Both the position numbers and the translations under genes were made by a program. 64,000 nucleotides of DNA from assembly GCF_900113125.1 (NCBI RefSeq), contig NZ_FOOG01000001.1, positions 62,001-126,000 on the forward strand, read 5' to 3'. The stretch is from Halobacillus alkaliphilus. GTDB lineage: Bacteria > Bacillota > Bacilli > Bacillales > Halobacillaceae. The notes under the pieces were generated by a model that was given only the letters and a program-made list of their open reading frames with translations, did not search any database and was not told the origin of the DNA. Below are positions 1 through 6,810 of this stretch, piece after piece (positions within the stretch are counted from its first letter, which is position 1; the number at the start of each line of letters is the position of its first letter).

Positions 1-86
1 AAGGGGGCCAAAACCACGTTGCTATAGACTTAATGGCTACAAAAATTCAAACGGTCCTTAATGAAACGCAAGATCATTTCAATTGA
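1..86 (+). CDS. udk: Uridine kinase, C-terminal fragment
   Basis: Only the last 27 codons (from base 3) lie in the window. They end in GGQNHVAIDLMATKIQTVL and a short tail, which resembles the C-terminus of bacterial uridine kinases. Uridine kinase phosphorylates uridine and cytidine in pyrimidine salvage. The call is supported by position: udk sits directly upstream of greA in Bacillus. The catalytic part is outside the window, so nothing can be said about its integrity. Confidence 0.72.
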   Translation, partial: GGQNHVAIDLMATKIQTVLNETQDHFN

Positions 87-94
87 GAAAATAG

Positions 95-129
95 TTGAAA
101 ACCTTCCAGAAATCTGGCATAGTTTTCAA
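95..129 (+). other. Nested inverted repeat between udk and greA
   Basis: Perfect 8-bp arms TTGAAAAC (95-102) and GTTTTCAA (122-129) enclose a second hairpin CCAGA-aa-TCTGG (106-117). No T-run follows, so it is not a standard intrinsic terminator. It may be a processing or attenuation structure in the udk-greA transcript. The role is inference. Confidence 0.45.
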
Positions 130-258
130 TAGTAGTTCTAGAATAAAGAATCCTCGTGTAAAGTATAGTATTTCATTAATGAGCATACGCTGGTATCGCT
201 CATTTCCTATATGGGGGAACATCAATTTTTTGATGGATTAAAGGAGTGTTCAAAGAAG

Positions 259-735
259 ATGGCAGAAGAAAAAAACTTTTACATGACAGAAGAAGGAAAG
301 CAAAAGCTCGAAGACGAACTGCATCACTTAAAAACAGAGCGTCGTAAGGAAGTAGTAGAGCGTATTAAAATTGCACGCGGCTTTGGAGATCTTTCTGAGA
401 ACTCTGAGTATGATGCGGCTAAAGATGAACAAGCATTTGTGGAAGCACGCATTACTCAAGTCGAAAACATGATTAGAAATGCTGTTATTATTGAAAATGA
501 TAATGACAATCCGGATACAGTAAGCTTAGGTAAATCTGTTACCTTTCAAGAACTTCCTGATGGAGAAGAAGAGACTTATACAATTGTAGGAAGTGCGGAA
601 GCTGATCCATTTGAAGGGAAAATCTCTAATGATTCACCTATGGCTCAAAGTCTCATTGGGCATGTAGTAGGGGACAAAGTCTCTGTAGCTACTCCAGGTG
701 GAGATATTGATGTTAAGATTGTTACTGTAGAATAG
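259..735 (+). CDS. greA: Transcript cleavage factor GreA
   Basis: GreA enters the RNA polymerase secondary channel and stimulates cleavage of backtracked transcripts. The protein is 158 aa, the usual family length. The N-terminal coiled coil carries the GREA motif region ([17 protein letters not shown], about residues 37-53) with the acidic tip Asp/Glu residues, and the C-terminal FKBP-like domain ends in [11 protein letters not shown]. An in-frame ATG at 211 would add 16 residues, but ATG 259 is preceded by AAGGAG at 241-246 and gives the conserved start [10 protein letters not shown]. It is followed by a terminator at 751. Confidence 0.97.
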   Translation: MAEEKNFYMTEEGKQKLEDELHHLKTERRKEVVERIKIARGFGDLSENSEYDAAKDEQAFVEARITQVENMIRNAVIIENDNDNPDTVSLGKSVTFQELPDGEEETYTIVGSAEADPFEGKISNDSPMAQSLIGHVVGDKVSVATPGGDIDVKIVTVE

Positions 736-750
736 TATTTATAAATAAAA

Positions 751-775
751 GGCAGGGGCTTCCCTGTCTTTTTAT
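751..775 (+). terminator. Intrinsic terminator after greA
   Basis: Stem GGCAGGG (751-757) pairs with CCCTGTC (762-768) with one G-U pair and a GCTT loop, followed by a T-run. It closes the greA unit. Confidence 0.85.
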
Positions 776-848
776 TATAGGTTTCTTTAATAATACTCCT
801 GTGGGTTATTGTTGATTTTTAAAGAGGCTAATTACACAATAAGGCCGG

Positions 849-1004
849 ATACTGTAAGACTCGACTTTCGAGATATTGTTTGGAGAAAGGGGCTTCAGGA
901 AACGGCTCGCTTTCCGCGGCCCTGCGTCGTGCAGGGCCGGAAAGCGAAATCAACCCCGCAGGACCTGATTCTCACAAAAGTCTCGAAATCGGGTCTTCCA
1001 GTAT
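849..1004. repeat. Palindromic dispersed-repeat (MITE-like) element
   Basis: Imperfect terminal inverted repeats of about 24 bp lie at 849-873 and 981-1004 (two mismatches and one indel). Between them is a GC-rich hairpin: 907-914 with 940-947 and 917-925 with 931-939, loop GTCGT. Short reading frames across it have no ribosome binding site and no recognisable product. Its left arm shares 23 of 30 positions with the reverse complement of a segment near 56372-56401, so it looks like a member of a dispersed family. It occupies most of the 415-bp greA-yrrS gap. Confidence 0.6.
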
Positions 1005-1092
1005 TGGGAGCTTTTCAGTAAGATTAATATTGAGATTCAGCAAAGCCTGTAATTTAAGACATTACCTATAAAATGGAAAAAGAATGAAAGTG

Positions 1093-1121
1093 TTGGTCAC
1101 TGCGCCCTATTGTTGTATAAT
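1093..1121 (+). promoter_or_regulatory. Sigma-A-type promoter for yrrS-mtnN
   Basis: TTGGTC (1093-1098), 17-bp spacer and a perfect TATAAT (1116-1121), 30 bp upstream of the yrrS start. Confidence 0.7.
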
Positions 1122-1150
1122 TAACAACGAATTCAAAGGAGGAGACTTGA

Positions 1151-1918
1151 ATGGCTAATAAACATACCCAGGGATCAAGGGCTCATCGTTTTGAAAAGAA
1201 ACGAAAGAGTACTATTCTTATGAATTGGTTAGTAGGTGCCGGCAGTGCATTATTGATTGTTTTCATAGCTATGATGGCTTTTGGAGGAGACGATCAACCA
1301 AGTAATGCCAAAGGTTCTGATGAGGAAAAAACAGTTTTGAATAGTGAATCGGATCAGGAAGAAAACACAGAACAGGGCAAGAACAATGATGGTTCGAAAA
1401 ACAATCAGACAAATAAACAAGAATCAGAGCAGGACGAATCAAAAGGATCTGATCCGAATAGTAGTTCAAATTCTGATGATGAAGACGATTCCAATAATGA
1501 AGAGAGTTCTAATGATGATGAATCTTCTAATAAGGAACAGGATAAGGATGCTTCTGAAGAGGAAAACGATGTAGTGATTGAAGAAAGTGACAAAGAAAAC
1601 GTAGCGAAAATCGTTAAGAAAGATTGGGAGCCTGTTCCTACAGAAATGAATACAAGCGGGAATCATAATATTTCTTATAACAAAGACTCTCAAGATTGGA
1701 ATGAATTAATTAAGGCTGTCAGTAAGGCTACAGGTCTTTCAGAAGATAATATGATCACGTGGTGGGTTGGGAATGGGGGCAGTCCTCAAAAAGCTGAAGC
1801 CACGGTTTCAAACAAAGAAAAGACCGAGCATTACCGTGTATTTATTCAATGGGTAGATGGAGAAGGATATAAGCCTGTTAAATTAGAAGTGTTAGAAGAA
1901 AAAGAAGTGAATCGCTAA
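1151..1918 (+). CDS. yrrS: YrrS-like membrane-anchored protein (DUF1510)
   Basis: This 255-aa protein has a basic N-terminus, one transmembrane helix at about residues 21-44, a very long Ser/Asn/Gln/Asp/Glu-rich linker (about 45-150), and a C-terminal globular domain (about 155-250, with WWVGNGG and a VFIQWVDGEGYKPVKLEV core) matching DUF1510. In Bacillus, yrrS is downstream of greA and next to a penicillin-binding protein gene, so a cell-wall role is plausible but unproven. ATG 1151 follows GGAGGAG. The linker is strongly acidic, as expected for an exposed segment in a salt-adapted organism. The next gene, mtnN, starts 19 bp later. Confidence 0.85.
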   Translation: MANKHTQGSRAHRFEKKRKSTILMNWLVGAGSALLIVFIAMMAFGGDDQPSNAKGSDEEKTVLNSESDQEENTEQGKNNDGSKNNQTNKQESEQDESKGSDPNSSSNSDDEDDSNNEESSNDDESSNKEQDKDASEEENDVVIEESDKENVAKIVKKDWEPVPTEMNTSGNHNISYNKDSQDWNELIKAVSKATGLSEDNMITWWVGNGGSPQKAEATVSNKEKTEHYRVFIQWVDGEGYKPVKLEVLEEKEVNR

Positions 1919-1937
1919 TCAAAAGGGAGAGTAAAAA

Positions 1938-2630
1938 ATGGCAATAGGTATTATCGGAGCAATGGATGAGGAAATTGAAAAACTTCAAACGGAGATGCAG
2001 AACACGAACAGAGAAGTAATTGCGGGAAGTCTTTTTATTCATGGTAATCTCCGTGGAAAAGAAGTGGTCCTTTTAAAATCAGGAATAGGAAAAGTGAATG
2101 CAGCGGTTGCAACTAGCATTCTGCACGAGCGTTACGATGTTGAAGCTGTGATTAATACGGGCTCGGCAGGAGGTTTTGCTGAGCATTTAGAAGTAGGGGA
2201 TATTGTTATATCTGAAGCGGTTACGTATCATGATGTTGACGTCACGGCCTTCTCTTATGAGTATGGACAAGTTCCGGATATGCCTGCTCGCTACCAAGCG
2301 GATGAAAAGCTTGTAAAAAAAGCGTTGAAAGCGGTGGATCAAACAGATGCGGCCTCGGCAAAGGGACTGATTGCTACAGGAGATACTTTCATGCAGGAAG
2401 AAAGTAAAGTCCAGTTCGTACGCAATAAGTTTCCGCAGATGGTGGCTGCAGAAATGGAGGCAGCAGCAATTGCCCAGGTTTGCTACAGATACGGGACGCC
2501 ATTTGTTGTAATCCGAGCCTTGTCAGATATAGCAGGCAAGGAATCTTCGGTTTCTTTCGAACAATTCTTACCAAAAGCTGCCGAAAATGCGGCAGCTATG
2601 ATAATAACTATGGTTACTCAGTTTGAATAG
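1938..2630 (+). CDS. mtnN: 5'-methylthioadenosine/S-adenosylhomocysteine nucleosidase
   Basis: MtnN (Pfs) hydrolyses MTA and SAH to adenine plus the thio-ribose product. It recycles methyl-transfer by-products and feeds methionine salvage and the activated methyl cycle. The 230-aa protein shows the family start MAIGIIGAMDEEIE with catalytic Glu, the GSAGG phosphate/ribose loop, the substrate-binding EMEAAA segment, and RALSDIAG with the catalytic Asp. It is cotranscribed with yrrS. In B. subtilis the neighbours yrrT and mccA-mccB complete a reverse transsulfuration operon; here they are absent and yrhC follows directly. Confidence 0.97.
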   Translation: MAIGIIGAMDEEIEKLQTEMQNTNREVIAGSLFIHGNLRGKEVVLLKSGIGKVNAAVATSILHERYDVEAVINTGSAGGFAEHLEVGDIVISEAVTYHDVDVTAFSYEYGQVPDMPARYQADEKLVKKALKAVDQTDAASAKGLIATGDTFMQEESKVQFVRNKFPQMVAAEMEAAAIAQVCYRYGTPFVVIRALSDIAGKESSVSFEQFLPKAAENAAAMIITMVTQFE

Positions 2631-2698
2631 ATAATATTACCATCTCCACTGCAGGGTCAATATGTTACAATAATAGCCGTGCAGGAGGTGATCTATCC

Positions 2699-2926
2699 AT
2701 GAAATCAACGGAATGGATGGAAAAGAAAATCTCAGATTACAAACGCTTTATTATGACTCTATTAATATTAATTAGTTATTTATATATAGGGACCTTAATT
2801 AGTATTTTTGAATATCACACTACCGTTCACTATTTTCTATACCCGGTCATCGGGGCCGGATTGATTTACGCTTTCCTATTAATTAAAAAAATTAAAAAGC
2901 TGCAACAGATTTTAACAAGTGAATAG
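2699..2926 (+). CDS. yrhC: YrhC-like small membrane protein
   Basis: A 75-aa protein with two hydrophobic helices (about residues 17-36 and 44-63), a charged N-terminus and a Lys-rich tail. Length, topology and position two genes after yrrS and just after mtnN match the YrhC family, whose function is unknown. The ribosome binding site AGGAGGTGATC is strong. In B. subtilis yrhC is the last gene of the mtnN-mccA-mccB operon; here it has stayed although mccA and mccB are missing. A terminator follows at 2935. Confidence 0.8.
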   Translation: MKSTEWMEKKISDYKRFIMTLLILISYLYIGTLISIFEYHTTVHYFLYPVIGAGLIYAFLLIKKIKKLQQILTSE

Positions 2927-2934
2927 CCTTACTA

Positions 2935-2970
2935 AAGCCACTGATCATTAATCGTTCAGTGGCTTCTTTT
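2935..2970. terminator. Terminator between yrhC and sigK
   Basis: AAGCCACTGA (2935-2944) pairs with TCAGTGGCTT (2956-2965), followed by CTTTT. It mainly serves yrhC and lies at the tail of the convergent sigK. Confidence 0.85.
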
Positions 2971-3682
2971 ATACCTTCTTTCCTTGCTTGCTTTGCTTGT
3001 AAAATTCGTGGAAGATTTTCATCAACGCTCTTTTTTCAATTCGTGATACATAACTTCTGGAAATTCCGAGTTCTTTTGCTATTTCCCTTTGTGTCTTTTC
3101 TTCGGTTTGATTGAGTCCATACCTAAAGATAATAACCTCTTTTTCGCGTTCATCTAATATAGTAATAAAGTCTTTTATTTTTTCAAGTTCCATGTGAAGC
3201 TGAATTTCTTCCACTATGTCTTTAACATCTGCTTGCAATATATCCAATAAATTAAGTTCATTTCCTTCTTTGTCATGACCAATTGGATCTTGAAGGGAAA
3301 CATCTTTATTCATTTTTTTAGTGGATCTAAGGTGCATCAATATTTCATTTTCAATACACCGTGCTGCATAGGTGGCTAGTTTTGTACCTTTACCCGTAGA
3401 GTAACTTTCAATCCCTTTAATTAGTCCGATTGTTCCAATGGAAATTAAATCTTCGAAGTCTTCTTTTGTATTCTCAAACTTTTTCACGATATGAGCTACC
3501 AGCCTCAGGTTATGTTCGATAAGTATATTTCTCGCCTCGTGACTTCCTTCTTGCATTAATTTAAGCTGCTTAGCTTCTTCCTCAGAGGAAAGGGGGTTGG
3601 GGAAAGCCTGATTCTTGACGTAAGACATAAAGAATAAAGATTCTTTAAAAAAGTAAAGGATGGAAGCGATAATACTGCTCAT
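2969..3682 (-). CDS. sigK: Sporulation sigma factor sigma-K (pro-sigma-K)
   Basis: Sigma-K directs late mother-cell transcription (coat and cortex maturation). The gene encodes 237 aa from ATG 3682, with GAGGAGGTG eight bases upstream. A longer frame adds ten residues but lacks a better start. The first 20 residues are hydrophobic and end FFMS before YVKNQAFP, matching the pro-sequence that SpoIVFB removes. Region 2 ([30 protein letters not shown]) and the region 4 helix-turn-helix ([18 protein letters not shown]) are intact. There is no skin-type interruption. Upstream on the same strand CATAGATAT (3724-3732) weakly resembles a sigma-E/K -10 element. Confidence 0.97.
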   Translation of the reverse strand: MSSIIASILYFFKESLFFMSYVKNQAFPNPLSSEEEAKQLKLMQEGSHEARNILIEHNLRLVAHIVKKFENTKEDFEDLISIGTIGLIKGIESYSTGKGTKLATYAARCIENEILMHLRSTKKMNKDVSLQDPIGHDKEGNELNLLDILQADVKDIVEEIQLHMELEKIKDFITILDEREKEVIIFRYGLNQTEEKTQREIAKELGISRSYVSRIEKRALMKIFHEFYKQSKQGKKV

Positions 3683-3792
3683 ACGACGCGCACCTCCTCG
3701 ATATTTAGGCAATTGCCTACAACATATCTATGTGTCAAAATGGCAGGATGTGCTTGTACAGGAACAAAAAGGCCTGACCAAGTTTTCTCATA

Positions 3793-3830
3793 AAAAATGA
3801 GGGTCCTGTAGGAACAGGACCCTCATTTTT
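3793..3830 (-). terminator. Strong terminator of the mrp operon
   Basis: A perfect 16-bp stem (3793-3808 with 3815-3830) with a 6-nt loop and A/T-rich ends. It lies between the mrpG stop and the sigK promoter region and would insulate sporulation gene sigK from mrp read-through. Confidence 0.92.
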
Positions 3831-3842
3831 ATTATGGGGTGT

Positions 3843-4226
3843 TTATTTCTCTTCTTGTTCAGCCCGTAAGACTTCATTATAATCATCTTTGACGCTATTT
3901 TCCCATAAAGGAACACCACTTCGGTGAGCTGCTCTTGCTATTACATGTCCTGAAACAGGAGCTGTGAGGAGCACAAATAAAATTCCTAAGAGAAGCTTTC
4001 CGCTAACAATGTCATGCTCAATGAACAGAAATAAAAAGGCACCTATCATAATTCCCGATACACCCAGAGTCGAACTTTTAGTCGCGGCGTGTAGTCTCGT
4101 GTAAACATCAGGCAAGCGAAGAATTCCGATCGAACCTGAAATGATGAAAAAGGTACCTGATAGTAAGAAGAAACAAATGAGGATGTCAAAAATTAAATTA
4201 ATCCATGTCCCGCTCAATAATAACAC
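3843..4226 (-). CDS. mrpG: Na+/H+ antiporter subunit G
   Basis: The smallest end subunit of the Mrp (Mnh, Sha) multisubunit cation/proton antiporter in the cytoplasmic membrane. It has three hydrophobic helices and the MnhG/PhaG signature GSIGILRLPDVYTRLHAATK followed by STLGV. The tail is hydrophilic and acidic. The frame opens at GTG 4226, overlapping mrpF by 29 bp; the ribosome binding site there is poor, so a TTG nine bases downstream cannot be excluded. It is the last gene of the operon. Confidence 0.93.
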   Translation of the reverse strand: MLLLSGTWINLIFDILICFFLLSGTFFIISGSIGILRLPDVYTRLHAATKSSTLGVSGIMIGAFLFLFIEHDIVSGKLLLGILFVLLTAPVSGHVIARAAHRSGVPLWENSVKDDYNEVLRAEQEEK

Positions 4227-4509
4227 CCTTTTCTAAGAATTTCGCTAAGGCAACCGTTCCGATAAATAGTAAAATACCAATCAGCAGAATAACATCATTA
4301 AATTTGGTGGTTACAAGCAAGACCGCGATGATCCCTGCCAAAGCCATTAAGTTAATGCCAATGATATCAAGGGCAACTGCCCGATCTGGATTGGTCGGAC
4401 CTTTAATAGCACGGTACAATAAAATCATAACGGAAACAGAAACCCCCAAGACCGCGATGGTCGCTGAATACTCGATCAGTTGCTGGGTAACATCTAAAAT
4501 ATTGTCCAT
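4198..4509 (-). CDS. mrpF: Na+/H+ antiporter subunit F
   Basis: A 103-aa subunit of the Mrp antiporter with three transmembrane helices. The segment YRAIKGPTNPDRAVALDIIG is the MnhF/PhaF signature. It starts at ATG 4509, sharing a base with the stop codon of mrpE, and ends inside mrpG, so the E-F-G genes are translationally coupled. In the B. subtilis system, MrpF has been linked to bile-salt efflux as well as to the complex; that role is not testable here. Confidence 0.95.
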   Translation of the reverse strand: MDNILDVTQQLIEYSATIAVLGVSVSVMILLYRAIKGPTNPDRAVALDIIGINLMALAGIIAVLLVTTKFNDVILLIGILLFIGTVALAKFLEKGVIIERDMD

Positions 4510-4985
4510 TAGCGAGTCACCTCCATAATAGCTTTTTCAAAGGTTTCCTTAATTTCGTTAATGGACTGTTCGACGTCCGGGATGTCCATAGCGTGTACAT
4601 AAATTTTTGTGTGGTCGTCACTGACAGCTATGGATAGGGTACCAGGTGTCAAAGTAATTAGATTGGCCAATAAAGTTATTTCGAAATTACTTTTTAACTC
4701 TATAGGAAGAGCGAATATTCCTGGTTCTATATCCAGTTTTGGTTTGTAGACAACTTTAACGATATCGATGTTTGAAAGGACAAGCTCTCTTATGAATAAA
4801 AGCATCAATTTAATAAAATTCCATACACGGTGCATATAGAACGAGTCCGGAATGAATCTCCTGAGAATAAATAAGAGACCGATCCCGAGGAGATACCCGA
4901 CAAGAAAGGTGGAAAATTGATAGCTTTCACTGAGAAACATCCACATGATCGCAATAATAATGTTTAAGACGATTTGAAAAGGCAT
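4509..4985 (-). CDS. mrpE: Na+/H+ antiporter subunit E
   Basis: A 158-aa Mrp subunit. Two or three N-terminal helices (SYQFSTFLVGYLLGIGLLFILRR region and KLMLLFIRELVLSN) precede a cytoplasmic domain with the family motif ANLITLTPGTLSIAV. Length is normal for MnhE. It begins six bases after the mrpD stop and overlaps mrpF by one base. No catalytic function is known for this subunit; it is needed for assembly or stability of the complex in studied Bacillus systems. Confidence 0.95.
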   Translation of the reverse strand: MPFQIVLNIIIAIMWMFLSESYQFSTFLVGYLLGIGLLFILRRFIPDSFYMHRVWNFIKLMLLFIRELVLSNIDIVKVVYKPKLDIEPGIFALPIELKSNFEITLLANLITLTPGTLSIAVSDDHTKIYVHAMDIPDVEQSINEIKETFEKAIMEVTR

Positions 4986-4991
4986 CAGCTA

Positions 4992-6476
4992 CTACTCCTT
5001 TAATACAGAATCAATGTAGAGTTGCGGATCCATTAAGTATTTAGAAATGGATTCAATGGATGGATAGAACCACTCAGCACCGACCCCTAGTAACACGGAA
5101 AAGGTTAAAAGCAATCCTATCGGCCAGGCCATCATTTTGCCTTTATGTTCTCTTTCAGGCAGTGGAATTTCAGTTTTCTCTCCCCAGAACCCGCGAATGA
5201 ATATACGAATCATAGAGAATAGAATAAGAAGGCTCGTTACAAGCCCGACTATGACAATCAAGATTTCTTCCTCTGCTAGACCGCCTCTGAGCAGAAGCAG
5301 TTTACCAATAAAGCCGCTGAACGGAGGAATACCTGCAAGTACCAGGGAAGCAATAAAGAACAACCATCCTAGAACCGGATAATGGTGAATAAGTCCACTC
5401 ATTTTTCTTAAATCTGAAGTTCCCGCTACATAAGCTACAGCTCCAACCAGCAGGAATAGAGCACCTTTGATAATCATATCATGGACTAGATAGTAGATGG
5501 TGCCGCTAACGGATACTTCAGTGAAGATACCTATACCCATCAGCATAAAACCAACAGCGGGGATTATATTGTAAGCCACGACCAGTTTGATATTGTTTGT
5601 AGATAAAGCTCCCACTACTCCAAAAATCATGGTTAGTGCCGCTAAGTAAATGAATAGTGTGTGTGTCAGCTGGACGTCCTGGTTGAAGATTAGAGTGAAA
5701 ATCCTCAAGATCGAATAAATTCCTACCTTAGTTAATAAAGCACCAAATAACGCTGATACGACAGGATTAGGCGAAATATAAGGTCTTGGAAGCCAATAGT
5801 ACAAAGGAAAAACAGCTGCTTTTGTTGCAAATACGAAAAAGAACATGATGGCTATAGTCGTAAGAATACCTTGTTGCTCGACCTCTTGCACTCGTTCAGC
5901 GACTTGTGCCATATTGACCGTTCCAACTACTGAATACAAAAAAGCAATAGTCGTGACAAAGAGCATCGAGGAAAATAGATTAATTAAAACATATTTAATG
6001 GATTCTCTAAGTTGAGCTTTTCCATTCCCCAAAACGATCAAGCCGTAAGATGCCATTAACAGTACCTCAAAGAATACGAACAGGTTGAATAAGTCACCTG
6101 TCAGGAACGCACCGCTAACACCGGCAATCAGCATAAAGAAGAAACTGTAAAAGTAAAAGGCTTCCTGCTCCTTAGAAAGTGACTTTGGAGCATAGAATAC
6201 ACACGCTGTAGCTACAAGGTTAGAGGTGAGAACCAGCGTCATGGAAAGTAGATCACCAACCAGAATAATGCCGTAAGGAGCGGCCCAGTCGCCCGTTTCA
6301 AGAATGATGGCTCCGTTCTGCAGTACGTAAAGAAAAATTCCTCCAACAACCAGCAAGTTGAACACAGTGAATACTTGGGAAAGTCTTCTTACTATAGTAG
6401 TTTTTTTGTGAATGAAGGCCATTATAATTCCTGCAATTAGCGGTAATATAATGGGCAATGCTGTTAAATTACTCAT
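4992..6476 (-). CDS. mrpD: Na+/H+ antiporter subunit D
   Basis: This 494-aa polytopic protein is homologous to the proton-pumping NuoM/NuoN subunits of complex I. It has about 14 transmembrane helices, the FFEVLLMASYGL segment with the conserved Glu in helix 5, and FATKAAVFPLYYWLPRPY with the conserved Lys of the half-channel. These residues are the expected proton-path elements. It overlaps mrpC by 8 bp and has GAGAGG upstream of the start. Together with MrpA it should form the ion-translocating core. Confidence 0.96.
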   Translation of the reverse strand: MSNLTALPIILPLIAGIIMAFIHKKTTIVRRLSQVFTVFNLLVVGGIFLYVLQNGAIILETGDWAAPYGIILVGDLLSMTLVLTSNLVATACVFYAPKSLSKEQEAFYFYSFFFMLIAGVSGAFLTGDLFNLFVFFEVLLMASYGLIVLGNGKAQLRESIKYVLINLFSSMLFVTTIAFLYSVVGTVNMAQVAERVQEVEQQGILTTIAIMFFFVFATKAAVFPLYYWLPRPYISPNPVVSALFGALLTKVGIYSILRIFTLIFNQDVQLTHTLFIYLAALTMIFGVVGALSTNNIKLVVAYNIIPAVGFMLMGIGIFTEVSVSGTIYYLVHDMIIKGALFLLVGAVAYVAGTSDLRKMSGLIHHYPVLGWLFFIASLVLAGIPPFSGFIGKLLLLRGGLAEEEILIVIVGLVTSLLILFSMIRIFIRGFWGEKTEIPLPEREHKGKMMAWPIGLLLTFSVLLGVGAEWFYPSIESISKYLMDPQLYIDSVLKE

Positions 6477-6807
6477 AATCCGTACCTCTCATTTGTTCCA
6501 TATTATCCGTGCCATTAATTTTAGAAGTTCTGTAAGCCAGCACGAGCAGTAAACTTGTTACACCAAAACTGATAACAATAGACGTTAAGATTAAGGCTTG
6601 AGGAAGGGGGTCTGTGTATTTTTCCACTCCCTCAGAAAGAATTGGAGGAGCTCCCGTCTTTAATTCGCCCATCGTTAAGATAAACAAGTGGGCACCATGA
6701 GAGATAAGCCCCGTACCAATGACAATCCGTAACAATTGCTTTTGAAGGAGGTTATAAATACCTGTGGTAAATAAGATACCCGCGAGTATCGCCATGATGA
6801 TTTCCAT
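6469..6807 (-). CDS. mrpC: Na+/H+ antiporter subunit C
   Basis: A 112-aa, three-helix subunit homologous to NuoK, with the family segment GTGLISHGAHLFILTMG and the PLPQALILTSIVISFG helix. It starts only 3 bp after the mrpA stop, and its ribosome binding site (GAGGAGGAGG) is formed by the poly-Glu codons that end mrpA. The gene normally follows mrpB; here no mrpB lies between A and C. Confidence 0.96.
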   Translation of the reverse strand: MEIIMAILAGILFTTGIYNLLQKQLLRIVIGTGLISHGAHLFILTMGELKTGAPPILSEGVEKYTDPLPQALILTSIVISFGVTSLLLVLAYRTSKINGTDNMEQMRGTDYE

Positions 6808-6810
6808 TTG

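Noticed and set aside
809-1071. Two short overlapping plus-strand frames between greA and yrrS
   Set aside because: They run through the palindromic repeat element, lack ribosome binding sites, and give basic, low-information peptides.
1269-1693. Several frames on both strands inside yrrS
   Set aside because: They arise from the repetitive acidic linker codons and are not independent genes.
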